A DNA stretch of 64,000 nt from Austropuccinia psidii (GCA_023105745.1 JALGQZ010000011.1:46716698-46780697), one strand, 5' to 3'; positions 37,653-48,880 are shown, counted from the first letter of the stretch. The notes: generated from the sequence alone by a model not told the origin. Numbers and translations are program-made.

Positions 37653-37783
37653 ATATTTTACCTGTGAAATATTTTTTACTGTTTTTTGATCCTTTTTCTT
37701 ATATTGAAAAATTTAAAAAAAACATATAAAAAATATTATAATTCAAAAAATCCATAAAAGAATATTTTTTTTTCATATTATAA

Positions 37784-37858
37784 GTGAGGCTTATATTTTT
37801 ATTTCTTTTTTAAAATACCTTTCTTCACTTAATTAATTGGCTTTTTCATTAATTATAG
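37784..37858 (+). other. B2 leader intron that splits the ORF0 start codon
   Basis: Donor TTATAA|GTGAGG, acceptor AATTATAG|TGTCTG, 75 nt, with a TTAAT branch-like site. Exon 1 ends in A and exon 2 begins TG, so AUG forms on splicing. The same positions are used in B1. Confidence 0.6.
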
Positions 37859-38073
37859 TGTCTGACAACGTGGTAAGACAAGAAAACATTGAAACAGCCT
37901 CAACAGTCATCAGCATTATTCCTACCAGTACTGTTATTTCCGACCATAATAGTACTATTATTGTGACTCAGAATAATCAACCTGAACCAATTTCATCCGA
38001 ATTGATCAAATTTGATATAAGTAATACTCCTCAGAAAGCTAAGAATTTGGCCAATAGTAAGGTTTTGACATAA
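37859..38073 (+). CDS. B2 ORF0
   Basis: About 71 residues matching B1 ORF0 (SDNVVRQENIETASTV at the start, SKVLT at the end). It has no genomic ATG at its start and depends on the spliced A|TG. Function unknown. Confidence 0.5.
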
Positions 38074-38171
38074 AATCACTATTTTGAAGCTTTTTTAACC
38101 ATAAAATATGCCTTCAACCATATCAGGAGCAAGCTATAACCCCTCAAGCAGGTCCTAAAAAGGTCATAGAC

Positions 38172-38516
38172 ATGATTATGGCAGAAGCCAATCAGTTACA
38201 GAAGGACAAGTGTCAGTTTATGAATTCCAAATTGATACATTATGTTACTCTGAAGCTGATAAGACTGTTTTACCTTCAAAAAGAGCTGACACTTCCACAA
38301 GAAGCCTCAGTGGACATTTACAAAGCCAGCCAGAAGGCTTATAACAATGAATTGCAGCACAAAAAGTACCAGATACTTAAAGATCTGTGGAAAAACTGCA
38401 TGATTTCTTACCTGACTGTGAGAAAATTCCTGGGCCATCCCAACACTGGAAAGTTACTGAATGGATGGCATCCATTGATGGAAAAGAAGAACACGATGCT
38501 CTTAACATCAGAATAG
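38172..38516 (+). CDS. B2 ORFa, overlaps gag
   Basis: 114 residues with the same sequence as B1 ORFa: MAEANQLQKDK, QEASVDIYKASQKA, VRKFLGHPNTGKLLNGW. It ends early at a TAG (38514-38516), so the basic and helical C-terminal parts found in B1 lie beyond a stop. They are visible in the DNA up to the C1 insertion (DAMENVFQMART). Confidence 0.5.
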   Translation: MIMAEANQLQKDKCQFMNSKLIHYVTLKLIRLFYLQKELTLPQEASVDIYKASQKAYNNELQHKKYQILKDLWKNCMISYLTVRKFLGHPNTGKLLNGWHPLMEKKNTMLLTSE

Positions 38517-38700
38517 AGGAACAAAATCCCTCCACCACCCAAACAAGTGCCAAAAACAGACCCAGTAGCCAGCAGCAGAAATCCCAACATGAAAAAGCAG
38601 CCACAAGCTCAGAACAAGGGCAAAGGAAAGGCACCAGCCACAAAACGTTACAGCCAGGGCTACAGGATGCCATGGAAAATGTATTTCAGATGGCCAGAAC
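38387..38700 (+). pseudogene. B2 gag N-terminal region, cut by C1
   Basis: Frame matching B1 gag: MEKLHDFLPDCEKIPGPSQH, QWMASIDGKEEHDA-type sequence and a Ser/Gln-rich stretch. It overlaps ORFa in a different frame. Gag continues on the far side of C1 at 44704. The apparent run into 38719 is read-through into the LTR. Confidence 0.65.
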
Positions 38701-40121
38701 TGTCAGGGTGACTCTATGATACAGCTTCAAAATGATAATAGAAACTATAACTCTGAGTGTGACACGAAAATGATGATGATATTTTAAAGTGAGAATATGA
38801 GTAAAAGGGCTATACTAAAATAATTTAGTGATGGTGAGTGGTGCTGATAGCCCTGGGTGCCGTTTTTGTCTGTTGGTTTACATTAACAAACCCTACAATA
38901 ATTAAACTTATAATTATACCTGTTAAATTCTAAGAGTACCACTTCATTTGAGAAGTTATACCACGTAAGAATATCAAGAACAGGATGCTGGATTTGCTTC
39001 CTGGTGAGGCAAAGCCTCCTTTTATCTTGTTTTGGGGTAGTGGGAGGTGGTTTACCTCTGCACACGACCACAGAGTGAAAATCTTCACTACTGTGGGCTG
39101 GTTTGTGGTTCTATACACTCAATACAGGCTAGTGTTGGGTTGAAATGTGGCTTTAGAACCACAAGTAGTCATTTTTACCATATACAGGGTGAAATGTTTC
39201 ACCAATGGAGTTTACAGGTGTGTTCTGGTGCCCCTGACGCTTCAGAAACTGTACAGAAACTGTATGGACCTCTGTATTTGACTTAAGTATGAGGGATTGA
39301 AGTATTAATAAGCTTCTGAGTCTGTTCGACACCTCATAATCATACTTATGGGATAGTATCCCACTATAAGGCTGTATTGGCCAAACTGTGGGATTTTGAC
39401 CTTGAAACAGCCATACCTTTGTCATTTCTTGAGATATCAACCTAAAAATTGGTTCATTGTGTAGCCCTGAATGTGCTCTACACAATGGTACCTCATTTGA
39501 TATGTTTATCATCAGAAATGACAAAGTTATTCCATGTACAGGTGTTTTTGTACATATGTATGTTTTGGCCAAAAGCTGTATTGGGCTTGTGTGCCCCATA
39601 GCGTTTGTTCTAGTTGAGATATGAGGAAATGGATGACACCATCAGATAGCCCTGACTGTTCTCTTTCCAAAAAGACCCCACTTTAGGTATCTCACACTAA
39701 AACTGTAGAAGTTAGATGAGAGGTGAATATTTTGTTCAACCTTATTTGGTCTGAATTTGACCATAACTTCAGTAATATTGGTGCTAGCCCAGTTTGGCTG
39801 GTACCATTAAATAGCCCTGGCTTAGAGCTTCATTTTGCATACCCATTTGATGGGGTTAACCCTCTTACTCTGTATTTAAGATGAGAGGTGAAAATTAAGG
39901 TTTATGCTCAGCAGTAGCTTTGAGCATGAATAACTTTGTTATTCTTTGTCCTATGGTGATGGGACTTACATTTTCAAAAAGAGGTGAGTTTCCTCTTTTG
40001 TTTGATACCTTTTGAGATAATTTGGCTCAGCTCCATGTTTTGGTGGTATCTTGGCTATACAATTGATTTATGGTATTTTGGCTGTCATGCTTGTGCTCTG
40101 GTTTTGAGTCACAGGCTGACA
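38701..40121 (-). repeat. C1 3' LTR
   Basis: 1,421 bp. The plus strand reads TGTCAGGGTGACTC ... CACAGGCTGACA. In the first 200 bp about four substitutions and one single-base gap separate it from the other LTR. It keeps about 30 bp (near 39421-39450) deleted in the 5' LTR. Confidence 0.92.
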
Positions 40122-40134
40122 TACCCTCCCTCTA
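40122..40134 (-). promoter_or_regulatory. C1 polypurine tract
   Basis: The minus strand reads TAGAGGGAGGGTA next to the 3' LTR, almost as in A1 (52873-52883) and as in A3 (60076-60088). Confidence 0.7.
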
Positions 40135-40146
40135 AAAAAAGGCTCA

Positions 40147-41310
40147 TTATTGATGAGACTTTCCTCTCTTCTTGGAGGTATTAGCATGGTTCATGTGGCC
40201 TTTAGCCAAAAATTTTCTTGTTGTCATACCCTCCCTGTCTTGTGGCTTATGTTTCAAACCATCCAGGTGTTTGGTCATTGGCTTCCTCCTTTGGGAATGG
40301 ACTGAACCAATTTCCTCTATTCCATGCTTCTTAAATTCCACCAAATATTCCGCATGGGGGTTGGGTTCACTGTATGAATTATCTCCACAGCCATTCCCCA
40401 CACTATCAGAGTCAGATTTATGACCTTCTTGGTCGTTTCTTGTTTCTTCCTCCCTTGCAAATATCTCTTCCCTGTCTTTGGGAGAATGTTCTGCATAGTG
40501 ATTGGGTGATTCACAGTTTTGAAATCCCGTTGTGATTTCAGATTCTGAATCATGGGTTTCTTTGGCTTCCAGGGTTGGATTCTCCCTGTTATCACCAGTA
40601 CTATGGTTATTGTATCTACCGATAGATGTTCTAATCCTTACTTCTTGCAAATTATTGGATATTTCATCCAAGGTGGATTCTTTGAAGCATCTGAATTTTA
40701 CTGCATGTTCTAAGTCTCCTGGTAGTTTGGTCAACAGTTTATGATTTCTCATTTCTGTTGTTATGTGAGGGTCAATGGATATTAGCCTTTTTGACTGTCT
40801 CAAACACCAATCATAAGGATCTTTGTCCACTGTGTATCTATTACTTCCAAATGAAAGGGTTTTCTGCCATATCCATGTATCATTTGTGTACTTTTGGATT
40901 ATTTGGCTCCTCCACCATGGCCAGTTTCTTCTGCCATGGATTTCTTTCATTTGTGTGTACCAAATACTAGCATTTCCTTTAAAAGCTGTATTTAATCTGG
41001 TTGTAATCCAGTAATGTGGTATACTTGGTACATCAGTGAAGAGTCCATCAATATAATCTATGAGTTCCATATGATCATACTCTCCAGTTCCAGAGAACTT
41101 GGGCCAGCTTGAGGCCTCAGGAAGCTGTTTCAAGGCTTCCTTTTCAGTATAAGACATATTATCTCCATCCTGGTATTTTGATGGAGACCCTGCCTTATTC
41201 ACCAATAAAGAATCTGGTTTGATGTCTTCCTGGTGGTATGGGGTGTTTCCAGAAACATGCGCTTGTGTTTGGGGTATCATTTTTTTGGCAGAAATTGAAC
41301 AATTTGTCAA
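40147..41310 (-). CDS. C1 Gag: capsid plus degenerate knuckle, fused to the pol terminus
   Basis: 387 open codons. The capsid region matches A2 gag: ASSWPKFSGTGEYDHMELID, FTDVPSIPHYWITTRLN, IHGRRNWPWW, LPGDLEHAVKFRC. The knuckle CHNCGSTDHYANNC is replaced by FQNCESPNHYAEHSP, with two Cys lost. After an acidic linker (EYLVEFKKHGIEE, compare [13 protein letters not shown]) the sequence jumps to a tail ending KKRGKSHQ, like the very end of family-A pol (RRTEQSHQ). The pol body is thus deleted and gag kept open, as in TR-GAG type elements. The true start is probably upstream in the other frame; the first 38 codons shown follow a frame change at an A7 run near 41284. Confidence 0.78.
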   Translation of the reverse strand: MTNCSISAKKMIPQTQAHVSGNTPYHQEDIKPDSLLVNKAGSPSKYQDGDNMSYTEKEALKQLPEASSWPKFSGTGEYDHMELIDYIDGLFTDVPSIPHYWITTRLNTAFKGNASIWYTQMKEIHGRRNWPWWRSQIIQKYTNDTWIWQKTLSFGSNRYTVDKDPYDWCLRQSKRLISIDPHITTEMRNHKLLTKLPGDLEHAVKFRCFKESTLDEISNNLQEVRIRTSIGRYNNHSTGDNRENPTLEAKETHDSESEITTGFQNCESPNHYAEHSPKDREEIFAREEETRNDQEGHKSDSDSVGNGCGDNSYSEPNPHAEYLVEFKKHGIEEIGSVHSQRRKPMTKHLDGLKHKPQDREGMTTRKFLAKGHMNHANTSKKRGKSHQ

Positions 41311-42283
41311 TATCTTGATCCAGGTATCCCCTGTCCCTTTTGCAGTGATTTTGCTCCTCTAAGACTTGATTTAGTCTTCTTTTGGAATCTTCTGAGGCTT
41401 TATACAATTCAATATAGTCCTCTTGAAGAGTATGAATAGTCTTGGTTTGTAAGGTACAAACCTCTTGTAACGTTGAAATGCTTTCATGGAGTCTTTCAAA
41501 CTTTTTTTGAGTTTGTTCTACAAATTGGGAAAATTGTGACCATAGATTATTACTACTTATGGTACTCTCAGGTATCACAACATTGTGTTTCATCTGAGTG
41601 GAGATATCATTCCTTATCATAGGGCTGCTAGGTGCATTAGAAGTATTTACAACTGTTTGTTGTTTCTTTGTACTTCTTGCAACAGGTCCAACAATTGCTG
41701 GATCATAGGATCTGACTCTTTCAGCCTCTGGTTGAAAGAAGTCTTGTTCTTGCCTTATGATCCTCTTCCTCTCCTGGATTATATCTTGGATTGGAAAGTA
41801 TAGTGACTCTTGGTCACTGATATGCTGGTGCCTGAGTGGTGTGAAGCCACTAGGGAGTCTGGTTGGGTTACCAGTCCTCATGAGCCTGAAAGGGTCAGAG
41901 TGTGTTGTCTCTTGTTTCATTTCTTGTCTATGATAAGTTCTTTTAAGAATATCTCTTTGAGGGAAATCTTCTGAATACTTTCTACAAGTTCTTTGTAGTG
42001 GGAATATGGTTTGAATTCCCTGTCTGCCATTCCCCATTGGAGAAGTTCTTGGAAGATTTGATGGGTTAGAACAAACTGTTCTATGCAAGCCATTCTTGGA
42101 GTTTTGCTGTTGAAACCCATATTGGAAGGTGTAGAAAGGTTCATTTTGCCATGTATTATGACTTTGAACAACTTCAACTTCAACTTCTCTCTTTTCCAGG
42201 CCTCTATTCCAACTGATGGTTTTTTTGCTTTGTAAGGAATAATCCCTTGGAAATCCAAAGTCTTTGGAATGAGGTGGTATCAT
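41195..42283 (-). CDS. C1 gag N-terminal region (frame b)
   Basis: 362 codons corresponding to A2 56429-57480: the start resembles the A2 'RDLGFQR' start (SKDFGFPRDY), the middle has LPSGFTPLRHQHISDQES (compare LSSGFTPFRNQQISGQES), and a coiled-coil region (KKFERLHESISTLQEVCTLQ) leads towards the capsid. It leaves the capsid frame near the A7 run at about 41284 and overlaps the downstream ORF by 116 nt. A +1/-1 slip there would give one continuous Gag. Confidence 0.62.
   Translation of the reverse strand: MIPPHSKDFGFPRDYSLQSKKTISWNRGLEKREVEVEVVQSHNTWQNEPFYTFQYGFQQQNSKNGLHRTVCSNPSNLPRTSPMGNGRQGIQTIFPLQRTCRKYSEDFPQRDILKRTYHRQEMKQETTHSDPFRLMRTGNPTRLPSGFTPLRHQHISDQESLYFPIQDIIQERKRIIRQEQDFFQPEAERVRSYDPAIVGPVARSTKKQQTVVNTSNAPSSPMIRNDISTQMKHNVVIPESTISSNNLWSQFSQFVEQTQKKFERLHESISTLQEVCTLQTKTIHTLQEDYIELYKASEDSKRRLNQVLEEQNHCKRDRGYLDQDIDKLFNFCQKNDTPNTSACFWKHPIPPGRHQTRFFIGE
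41917..42258 (-). CDS. C1 ORFa, overlaps gag N-region
   Basis: 113 codons in a different frame over the same DNA. HQIFQELLQWGMADREFKP and KISLKEIFLKELII align with A2 ORFa (HQLPKDLFQWSMDNKRFNL and KICLKEIDFKDLIV). It is shorter than in A2, lacking the basic C-terminal part. No start context stands out. Confidence 0.45.
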   Translation of the reverse strand: MDFQGIIPYKAKKPSVGIEAWKREKLKLKLFKVIIHGKMNLSTPSNMGFNSKTPRMACIEQFVLTHQIFQELLQWGMADREFKPYSHYKELVESIQKISLKEIFLKELIIDKK

Positions 42284-42429
42284 TTCTGCTTTGTAAAGTA
42301 AGAGTTTCAGCTAGTTGATTGAATCCTTTTTTTGTTTGGAACTTATAAGTCACTTTGTACAAGTTATTATTGAAAATATCAATACTAAATATCAATCAGC
42401 TCTCCCCAATATATACTCTGTATATATCA

Positions 42430-42990
42430 AAAAAGATCAATAATAAAGTATGATTTGTATCTTATTATTGAGTATTATTCTTGAAATTATCAATAATAAT
42501 GATAATAATCAATTTTTCACGCCAATTTGGGTGAAAAAATCAATTATCAGAGTTTTTCTGTAAGAAAAATTCAAATAATATATACTTTTTATATATTATG
42601 AAAAAAGAAAACAATAATAAAATATGGGTTTTATTTTATTATTAAGTATTATTATTGGGATTATCAATAATAATGATAATAATCAATTGTACATGCCAAT
42701 TTGGGTGAAAAAAAGAATTATGAGAGATTTTCTTCAAGAAAAATTTAAATAATATATACTTTGTATATATTATGAAAAAATAACAATAATAAAATATGGT
42801 TTTTATTTTATTAAGAAGTATTATTATGGGTATTATCAATAATGATGATAATAATCAATTTGTCACGCCAATTTGGGTAAAAAAAAGAATTATCAGAGTT
42901 TTTCTTCAAGAAAAATTTAAATAATATATACTTTGTATATATTATGAAAAAAAACAATAATAAAATACGGTTTTTATTTTATTATAAAAA
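42430..42990 (-). repeat. Tandem repeat, about 170-bp unit, about 3.3 copies, in the C1 leader
   Basis: Units start near 42438, 42611, 42782 and 42952 (partial). Each holds 'aataataaa(a/g)tat', 'gataataatcaat', 'gccaatttgggt' and 'atatatact..tatatattatgaaaaaa' in the same order. It lies between primer site and gag, where packaging signals are usual. Confidence 0.8.
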
Positions 42991-43289
42991 GAGAATATTT
43001 TATAAATATAAATTATATATTTATAACTCTTCAAAAATGAAAAATGTTATTTTTCAAAAAAGGATATGTATACAGTTTTTTTTTTTTATGTTTTTTTTAT
43101 ATATTTGTTATTTTTGAGTAAAAAAATCAGAATAGAGAAAAACCACGAAATTAATCCCCTTCAGGGCTTCTTATGGTTTAAAAAAAGTGAAAATAAGCAA
43201 TAAAACAAGGATAATAACTCTAAAAAGCATGAATATAAGCTAAAAATAGTGAAAACAAGCTAGAATTTCGTCTAAAATAGGTAAAAAAC

Positions 43290-43307
43290 CAGGCCAGGCC
43301 CCCAAAA
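43290..43307 (-). promoter_or_regulatory. C1 primer-binding site region
   Basis: The minus strand reads TTTTGGGGGCCTGGCCTG next to the 5' LTR, matching the A2 site for 16 bases. Confidence 0.65.
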
Positions 43308-44698
43308 TGTCAGGGTGACTCTATGATATAGCTTCAAAATGATAATAGAAACTATAACTCTGAGTGTGACACGAAAATGATGATGATATCTTAAAGTGAG
43401 AATATGAGTAAAAGGGCTATACTAAAATAATTTAGTGATGGTGAGTGGTGCTGATAGCCCTGGGTGCAGTTTTTTGTCTGTTGGTTTACAATAACAAACC
43501 CTACAATAATTAAACTTATAATTATACCTGTTAAATTCTAAGAGTACCACTTCATTTAAGAAGTTATACCACGTAAGAATATCAAGAACAGGATGCTGGA
43601 TTTGCTTCCTGGTGAGGCGAAGCCTCCTTTTATTGTGTTCTGGGGTAGTGGGAGGTGGTTTACCTCTGCACACAACAACAGAGTGAAACGTTTCACTACT
43701 GTGGGCTGGTTTGTGGTTCTATACACTCAATACAGGCTAGTATTGGGTTGAAATGTGGCTTTAGAACAACAAGTAGTCATTTTTACCCTATACAGGGTGA
43801 ATATTTTCACCAATGGAGTTTACAGGTGTGTTCTGGTGCTCCTGATGCGTTAGAAACTGTACAGAACCTGTATGGACCTCTGTATTTGACTTAAGTATGA
43901 GGGATTGAAGTATAAATAAGCTTCTGAGTCTGTTTGACACCTCATAATCATACTTATGGGATAGTATCCCACTATAAGGCTGTATTGGCCAAACTGTGGG
44001 ATTTTGACCTTAAAACAGCCATACCTTTGTTCAGTGTGTAGCCCTGAATGTGTTCTACACAATGGCACCTCATTTGATATGGTTATCATCAGAAATGGCA
44101 AAGTTATTCCATGTACAAGTGTTTTTCCACATATGTATGTTTTGGCCAAAAGCTGTATTGGGCTTGTTTGCCCCATAACTTTTGTTTTAGTTGGGATATG
44201 AAGGAATGGATGACACCATAAGATAGCCCTGATTTTGATCTTTCCAAAAAGACCCCATTTTAGGTATCTCACACTAAAACTGTAGAAGTTAGATGAGAGG
44301 CCAATATTTTGTTCAACCTTATTTGGTCTGAATTTGACCATAACTTCAGTAATATTGGTGCTAGCCCAGTTTGGCTGGTACCATTGAATAGCCTTGGCTT
44401 AGAGCTTAATTTTGCATACCCATTTGATGGGGTTAAGCCTCTTACTCTGTATTTCAGATGAGAGGTGAAAATTAAGGTTTATGCTCAGCAGTAACTTTGA
44501 GCATGAATAACTTTGTTATTCTTTGTCCTATGGTGATGGGACTTACATTTTCAGAAAGAGGTGAGTTTCCTCTTTTGTTTGATACCTTTTGAGCTTATTT
44601 GGCTCAGCTCCATGTTTTGGTGGTATCTTGGCTATACCATTGATCTATGGTATTTTGGCTGTCATGCTTGTGCTCTGGATTTGATTCACAGGCTGACA
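43308..44698 (-). repeat. C1 5' LTR
   Basis: 1,391 bp, same ends as the 3' LTR, 30 bp shorter near 44030 through a single deletion. On the minus strand it starts TGTCAGCCTGTGAATC, close to A2 TGTCAGCCTGTGACTC. Confidence 0.92.
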
Positions 44699-44703
44699 AG
44701 AAC

Positions 44704-46270
44704 AATGATGAAATTAAAAAAGAAGGAGGAAGCCAGATTAAAATATCAGAAATGATTTCTGATATTTTTGATTCTATCCCAGAATTTTATGAAGCTATAA
44801 CTGACATAAAAAGTCATATTTCTGATAAAAATTCATCAATTTGTAACAATCTTAAAACAAATAATTTGAGTCTCATCCAAATCAATGAAACACTTATGTG
44901 TTTTGAGAAAGCTTTAAGAGCAATTAAAACATCCAATAATGATAATTCTTTTGGCAATAAGATCAATGAACAATCTGCCATTATTAAAGAATTAACAGAA
45001 GAATCTTCTGAATTCAATATTGATGACATAATTGAAACAAGAATTAAGCAAGCCATAAATATTATCAAGACAGATAACAAGGAGGTCCTTGACTAAATTT
45101 CAAATTCATTTACTGAAGTAAAGACATATACCATTGCCTTGAAGAAGTGTTTTGATGCTTCAAAAGAAGAAGTATCAAAATTATCAATGAAATTGAATCA
45201 AGCCACTGCTGATGATACAAGACAGACAGAGTTATGGCAAGAGCTGACAAATAAAGAAGACATGTATAAAATTTAAGTAATAAATTTAATACAAGCCTTC
45301 CAACATTAATACAGAAATTCCCAAAGGTGTACCAAAAGTAAAATGAATTATATTGAACAAATACTGAACACCTTACCAGGAATGTCTACACCTCTGAATC
45401 AAAATGAGAGCACAAGAATTCCAAATCCACAAGTATTGGATTCTGATGATTCACAGTTAAAAAATGAATTGTCCACTTCTTTTCATGACTTGGAACAATC
45501 AATGGGCCAAGCACTTTTGAGAGAAGTACCAAAACTTAAAGAATGGCCTCACTTCAGTGATGAAGTAGAATATGACCATATGGAATTCATCAGAGGAATT
45601 GACATGATTAAAGAAGATTTTTAATTACCAGACAGATTGATAACATCAAGATTTAACACCTTGTTTACCAGCTCAGCTCACAGATGGCATATCTAATTAC
45701 AACAAGCACATGGACACCAAAGTTGGACTTTGTGGAAAACCCAAATTATCAACAAATGATCCAATGATGCTTGGAGATTTAAAGTGGAAACAGCCTTTGA
45801 ATCTGCCAAATTTAATGCTGATAAAGACAAAGCTTTACCATGATTTTGCCAACAAAAAGACAGATTAACAGCATTTTATCCTGACATTTCAGAATTTATG
45901 ATCCACAGAAAGGTTCTGAGACAATGTGGATGTGGCTTAGAGCATGCTGGCAAAAGACGCACTCCTGAACAATCTTCAGCAGAAGATATTATTAATATAT
46001 TAGAAGAAGTAACCACCAGAACCAAGATTGGTTCTAGTAGGGTGAATCTCAAAGCAAGGTTTAATACATCTTGGAAAGATTCTGTGGACAAAAATTTCCA
46101 GGAAAATTCTAATAATGTTAAATATAAACCTGCATATATAATCACAAAGTGCCATATTTGCCAAAGCACCACTCACTTAGCCAATACATGTCCAAAAAGG
46201 GGAAAAATCAATGAAATTGACATTGAAAAATAACCTGATGTTGAAAAAGACAATAATATTGAAGAAAATT
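44704..46270 (+). pseudogene. B2 gag, remainder
   Basis: It continues the frame cut by C1: a coiled-coil-like part (KISEMISDIFDSIPEFYEAI, to a stop at 45094), capsid WPHFSDEVEYDHMEFIRGID, further stops near 45277, 45307, 45622 and 45694, then an intact knuckle CHICQSTTHLANTC at about 46150. The predicted run beginning at 44647 includes LTR sequence and is not the real start. Confidence 0.75.
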
Positions 46271-46319
46271 CAGATGATAAGTCATAAATATTTTCTGAAT
46301 CTTCAAAGGATATAGAAAA

Positions 46320-46971
46320 TATCAATTCCACCTTTGACATAATGGAATCTTATTCCCACTTGCCACAATTGAGCAATGGTCAACTTGATTTGTCAAAAAT
46401 TCAAGATGCAGAACTTATGAAAACCAGACTAAACAGGGGAAAAGGTTATACAGCTGGTAACTCCTGTATAACAGAAGTAGTAATTAATAACAAACCCACT
46501 AAAATTTGACTTGACCCAGGAGCCTTCTTCTCTTGTGTTGGCAAAGATTTTCTTAAGACTTGTGTACCAAATTTTGAAGACCATTTGTTACTAATTGATG
46601 GCATAAAACACAATAGTGCAAGTAATCCAATGAAAGCATTGGGAATCTTTGAGACCAATATCATATTCCCACATATTAATGGAAATTCAAGAATCACTTT
46701 TGAATTTGTTGTTATGGAAAATTGCTCTAGTACCCATTTTATATTGGGAAATGACTATTTGATCATGTATGGTATAGACTTACACAACAAGAAAGATAGA
46801 TACTTTACTATTGGAGACAATAAGCATCAAAAATTTGCCTTTTTACCATTTAAAAGAAAAATTACAGTAAGTAAAGTAGCAGAAGTCAACTTAGAGCTGG
46901 AAATATTCAAATCCGAACATTTAAATGAAGCTGAAATAAGCTTTCATCTGACTGATAATCAGGAAAATTAA
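46320..46971 (+). pseudogene. B2 aspartic protease (DPG motif)
   Basis: LDPGAFFSCVGKDFLKTC again reads D-P-G. LGNDYLIMYGIDLHNK follows. Stops occur at 46507-46509 and 46969-46971. Having DPG in both B copies suggests the family, not one copy, carried it. Confidence 0.72.
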
Positions 46972-47899
46972 CTTTCTTCCCTTTTATATGACCACCGAGG
47001 AGCATTTGCATCAGACAAAGAACCTTTGGGAGCAATCATTGGTAATGAAGTTGGAATCGTCCTTGATATTGAGAGACCTTATCCACCACTCTTAGAAAGA
47101 CCTGCATATCAAGCAAGTCCTAAACCAAGAGAAGCTCTAGAAACTCATATTAAAGAACTCTTAGATCTTGGTGTAATAAGAAAGGTTGGCCACAATGAAG
47201 AAGTAGAAATAACTACACCAGTCATAGTGGCATGGCATAATGGAAAACATAGAATGGTTGGGGACTTTAGAGCTCTGAACACTTACACTGTTCCAGACAG
47301 GTACCCAATACCAAAAATCCAAATTGCCCTCACCCAAAATATCTCAAGCAGTGTATATAAGCGCTATGGATGCCCTTAAAGGACTTCATCAAAATGTAGT
47401 GACACCAAGTGAAAGGAAATACTTAACAATTATTGTTCATTGTGGAGGTTATGAATATTTCAGGATGCCTTTTAGAATTAAAAATGCACCTTAACTCTTC
47501 CAAAGAATGATGAATGAGATTTTCCCTGAAGAACTTTCAGAAGGATGGTTAATCATTTACATTGATGATATTATTGTCTGTTCCAAAACTTGGGAAGAAC
47601 ATAGGTACAGATTATCCAGAGTTTTGACAAAAATCCAATCTGTCAACATGAAACTTTCCTTAAAGAAATGCCATTTTGGATTTAAAGAGCTTAAGGCACT
47701 GGGACATGTAGTATCTGGTTTATCCCTTGGACTTGACAAAGCCATAGTTGCAGCAGTATTCCTGAAACCTATGTCTCAGAATAAGAAAGAAATTCAGTCA
47801 TTTTTGGGGTTTTCAGGATATTACAGGAAACATATTAAAGATTTTGCATCCATAGCAAGACCTTTGTATAAACTATGTGGCAAAGACACAGTATTTTAA
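46972..47899 (+). pseudogene. B2 reverse transcriptase, YIDD intact, frameshifted
   Basis: Blocks: ERPYPPLLERPAYQASP, VIVAWHNGKHRMVGDFRALN, then a 1-nt insertion near 47338, then MPFRIKNAP, a stop near 47494, and [17 protein letters not shown] with both Asp kept. [17 protein letters not shown] marks the RT-RNase H connection. Confidence 0.85.
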
Positions 47900-48880
47900 A
47901 TGACTGTTGACAGAGTCAAAACCTTTTAATCTCTGAGACATGCCTTGACCACTGCTCCACTCTTACTGATGCCAGACTTTACGCTGCCTTTTAGGCTTTA
48001 TATTGATGAATCAGGAGATGGACTTGGTCCTCCACTTAATCAAGTCCAGATTATAAATGATAAACCTGTGGAAGGACCCATATGTTTCATACCCAGGCAA
48101 ATCAAACCAACTGAAACCAGATATGGAGCCAGTCAAATGGAGTGTTTATGCCTTGTTTGGGCTTTAGAAAAACTCAATTACTTTCTGGAAGAATGTGTTT
48201 TTGAAGTAATAACAGATTGTACCGCTGTTAAATCACTTTGAAACATGAAAACACCCAACAGACATATGCTCAGATGGCAAATAGTCATACAAGAGTATAG
48301 GGGAAATATGACTATTGTTCATAAAGATGGGAATATTCATAAAAATGCAGATGGACTAAGCAGATGGCCATTACCAAATAATATTGGGAATCCTGATTAT
48401 GTGGAAGAAGAAGCTTCCCCACAGATCCTAATAGAAGGAATAAGTGTTACAGACATGAACACCACCTTCTTTGAAGAAGTAAGAAACAGTTACATTCAAG
48501 ATAAGAATTGTAGCATCTTATGCCAATTACTTAACAAAGAATGTAAAGACAACTCTCTAATACATGCCTTGGATGAATTATGGAAGAGATCTTATGATGA
48601 AGGAAGATTTCACCTACTGGATGGTATAATTTACCACAGGACCAAGCACACATGTGTCATGAAAGTTGTGGACAGGTTATTAATCAATCTTGTGCTGAAA
48701 GAATGCCATTACAGCCCCTTTTCAGGGCATCTGTCTGAAGACAGAACAAGAGAAAAAGGGAAGGCCTGCATATTGTGGCCAATGTGGCAGAAAGATGCTG
48801 CAGCATATTGCAAAACCTGGGACAGATGTCAAAAGGCAACAAAATCCACAGGCGAAGGACTTGGAAATATGATCAAAATC
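47900..48880 (+). pseudogene. B2 RNase H and integrase zinc domain
   Basis: [14 protein letters not shown] (Asp), [14 protein letters not shown] (Glu), [11 protein letters not shown] (Asp), [11 protein letters not shown] (Asp and His-like site) are present, so the catalytic residues look intact. Stops at 47897 and 48239 interrupt. The integrase zinc region has [16 protein letters not shown] and WDRCQKAT, where the first of the C-x2-C cysteines is Trp. Confidence 0.82.

Larger units (their letters stand above)
38701..44698 (-). mobile_element. C1: gag-only non-autonomous LTR element of family-A type
   Basis: 5,998 bp with LTRs at both ends and duplication AGAAC (38696-38700 and 44699-44703). 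On the minus strand it reads LTR (44698-43308), primer site TTTTGGGGGCCTGGCC, tandem repeat leader, gag, then directly polypurine tract and LTR (40121-38701). No protease, RT, RNase H or integrase is present. It must have used enzymes from an autonomous relative. LTRs are very alike, so it is the youngest insertion of the stack. Confidence 0.93.

Noticed and set aside
42430..42990. CRISPR-like array
   Set aside because: It is a simple tandem repeat of about 170 bp with no alternating short repeat and spacer, in a fungal retroelement leader.
44647..44703. B2 gag ORF starting inside C1
   Set aside because: The start is in C1 LTR sequence; gag resumes only after the AGAAC duplication.
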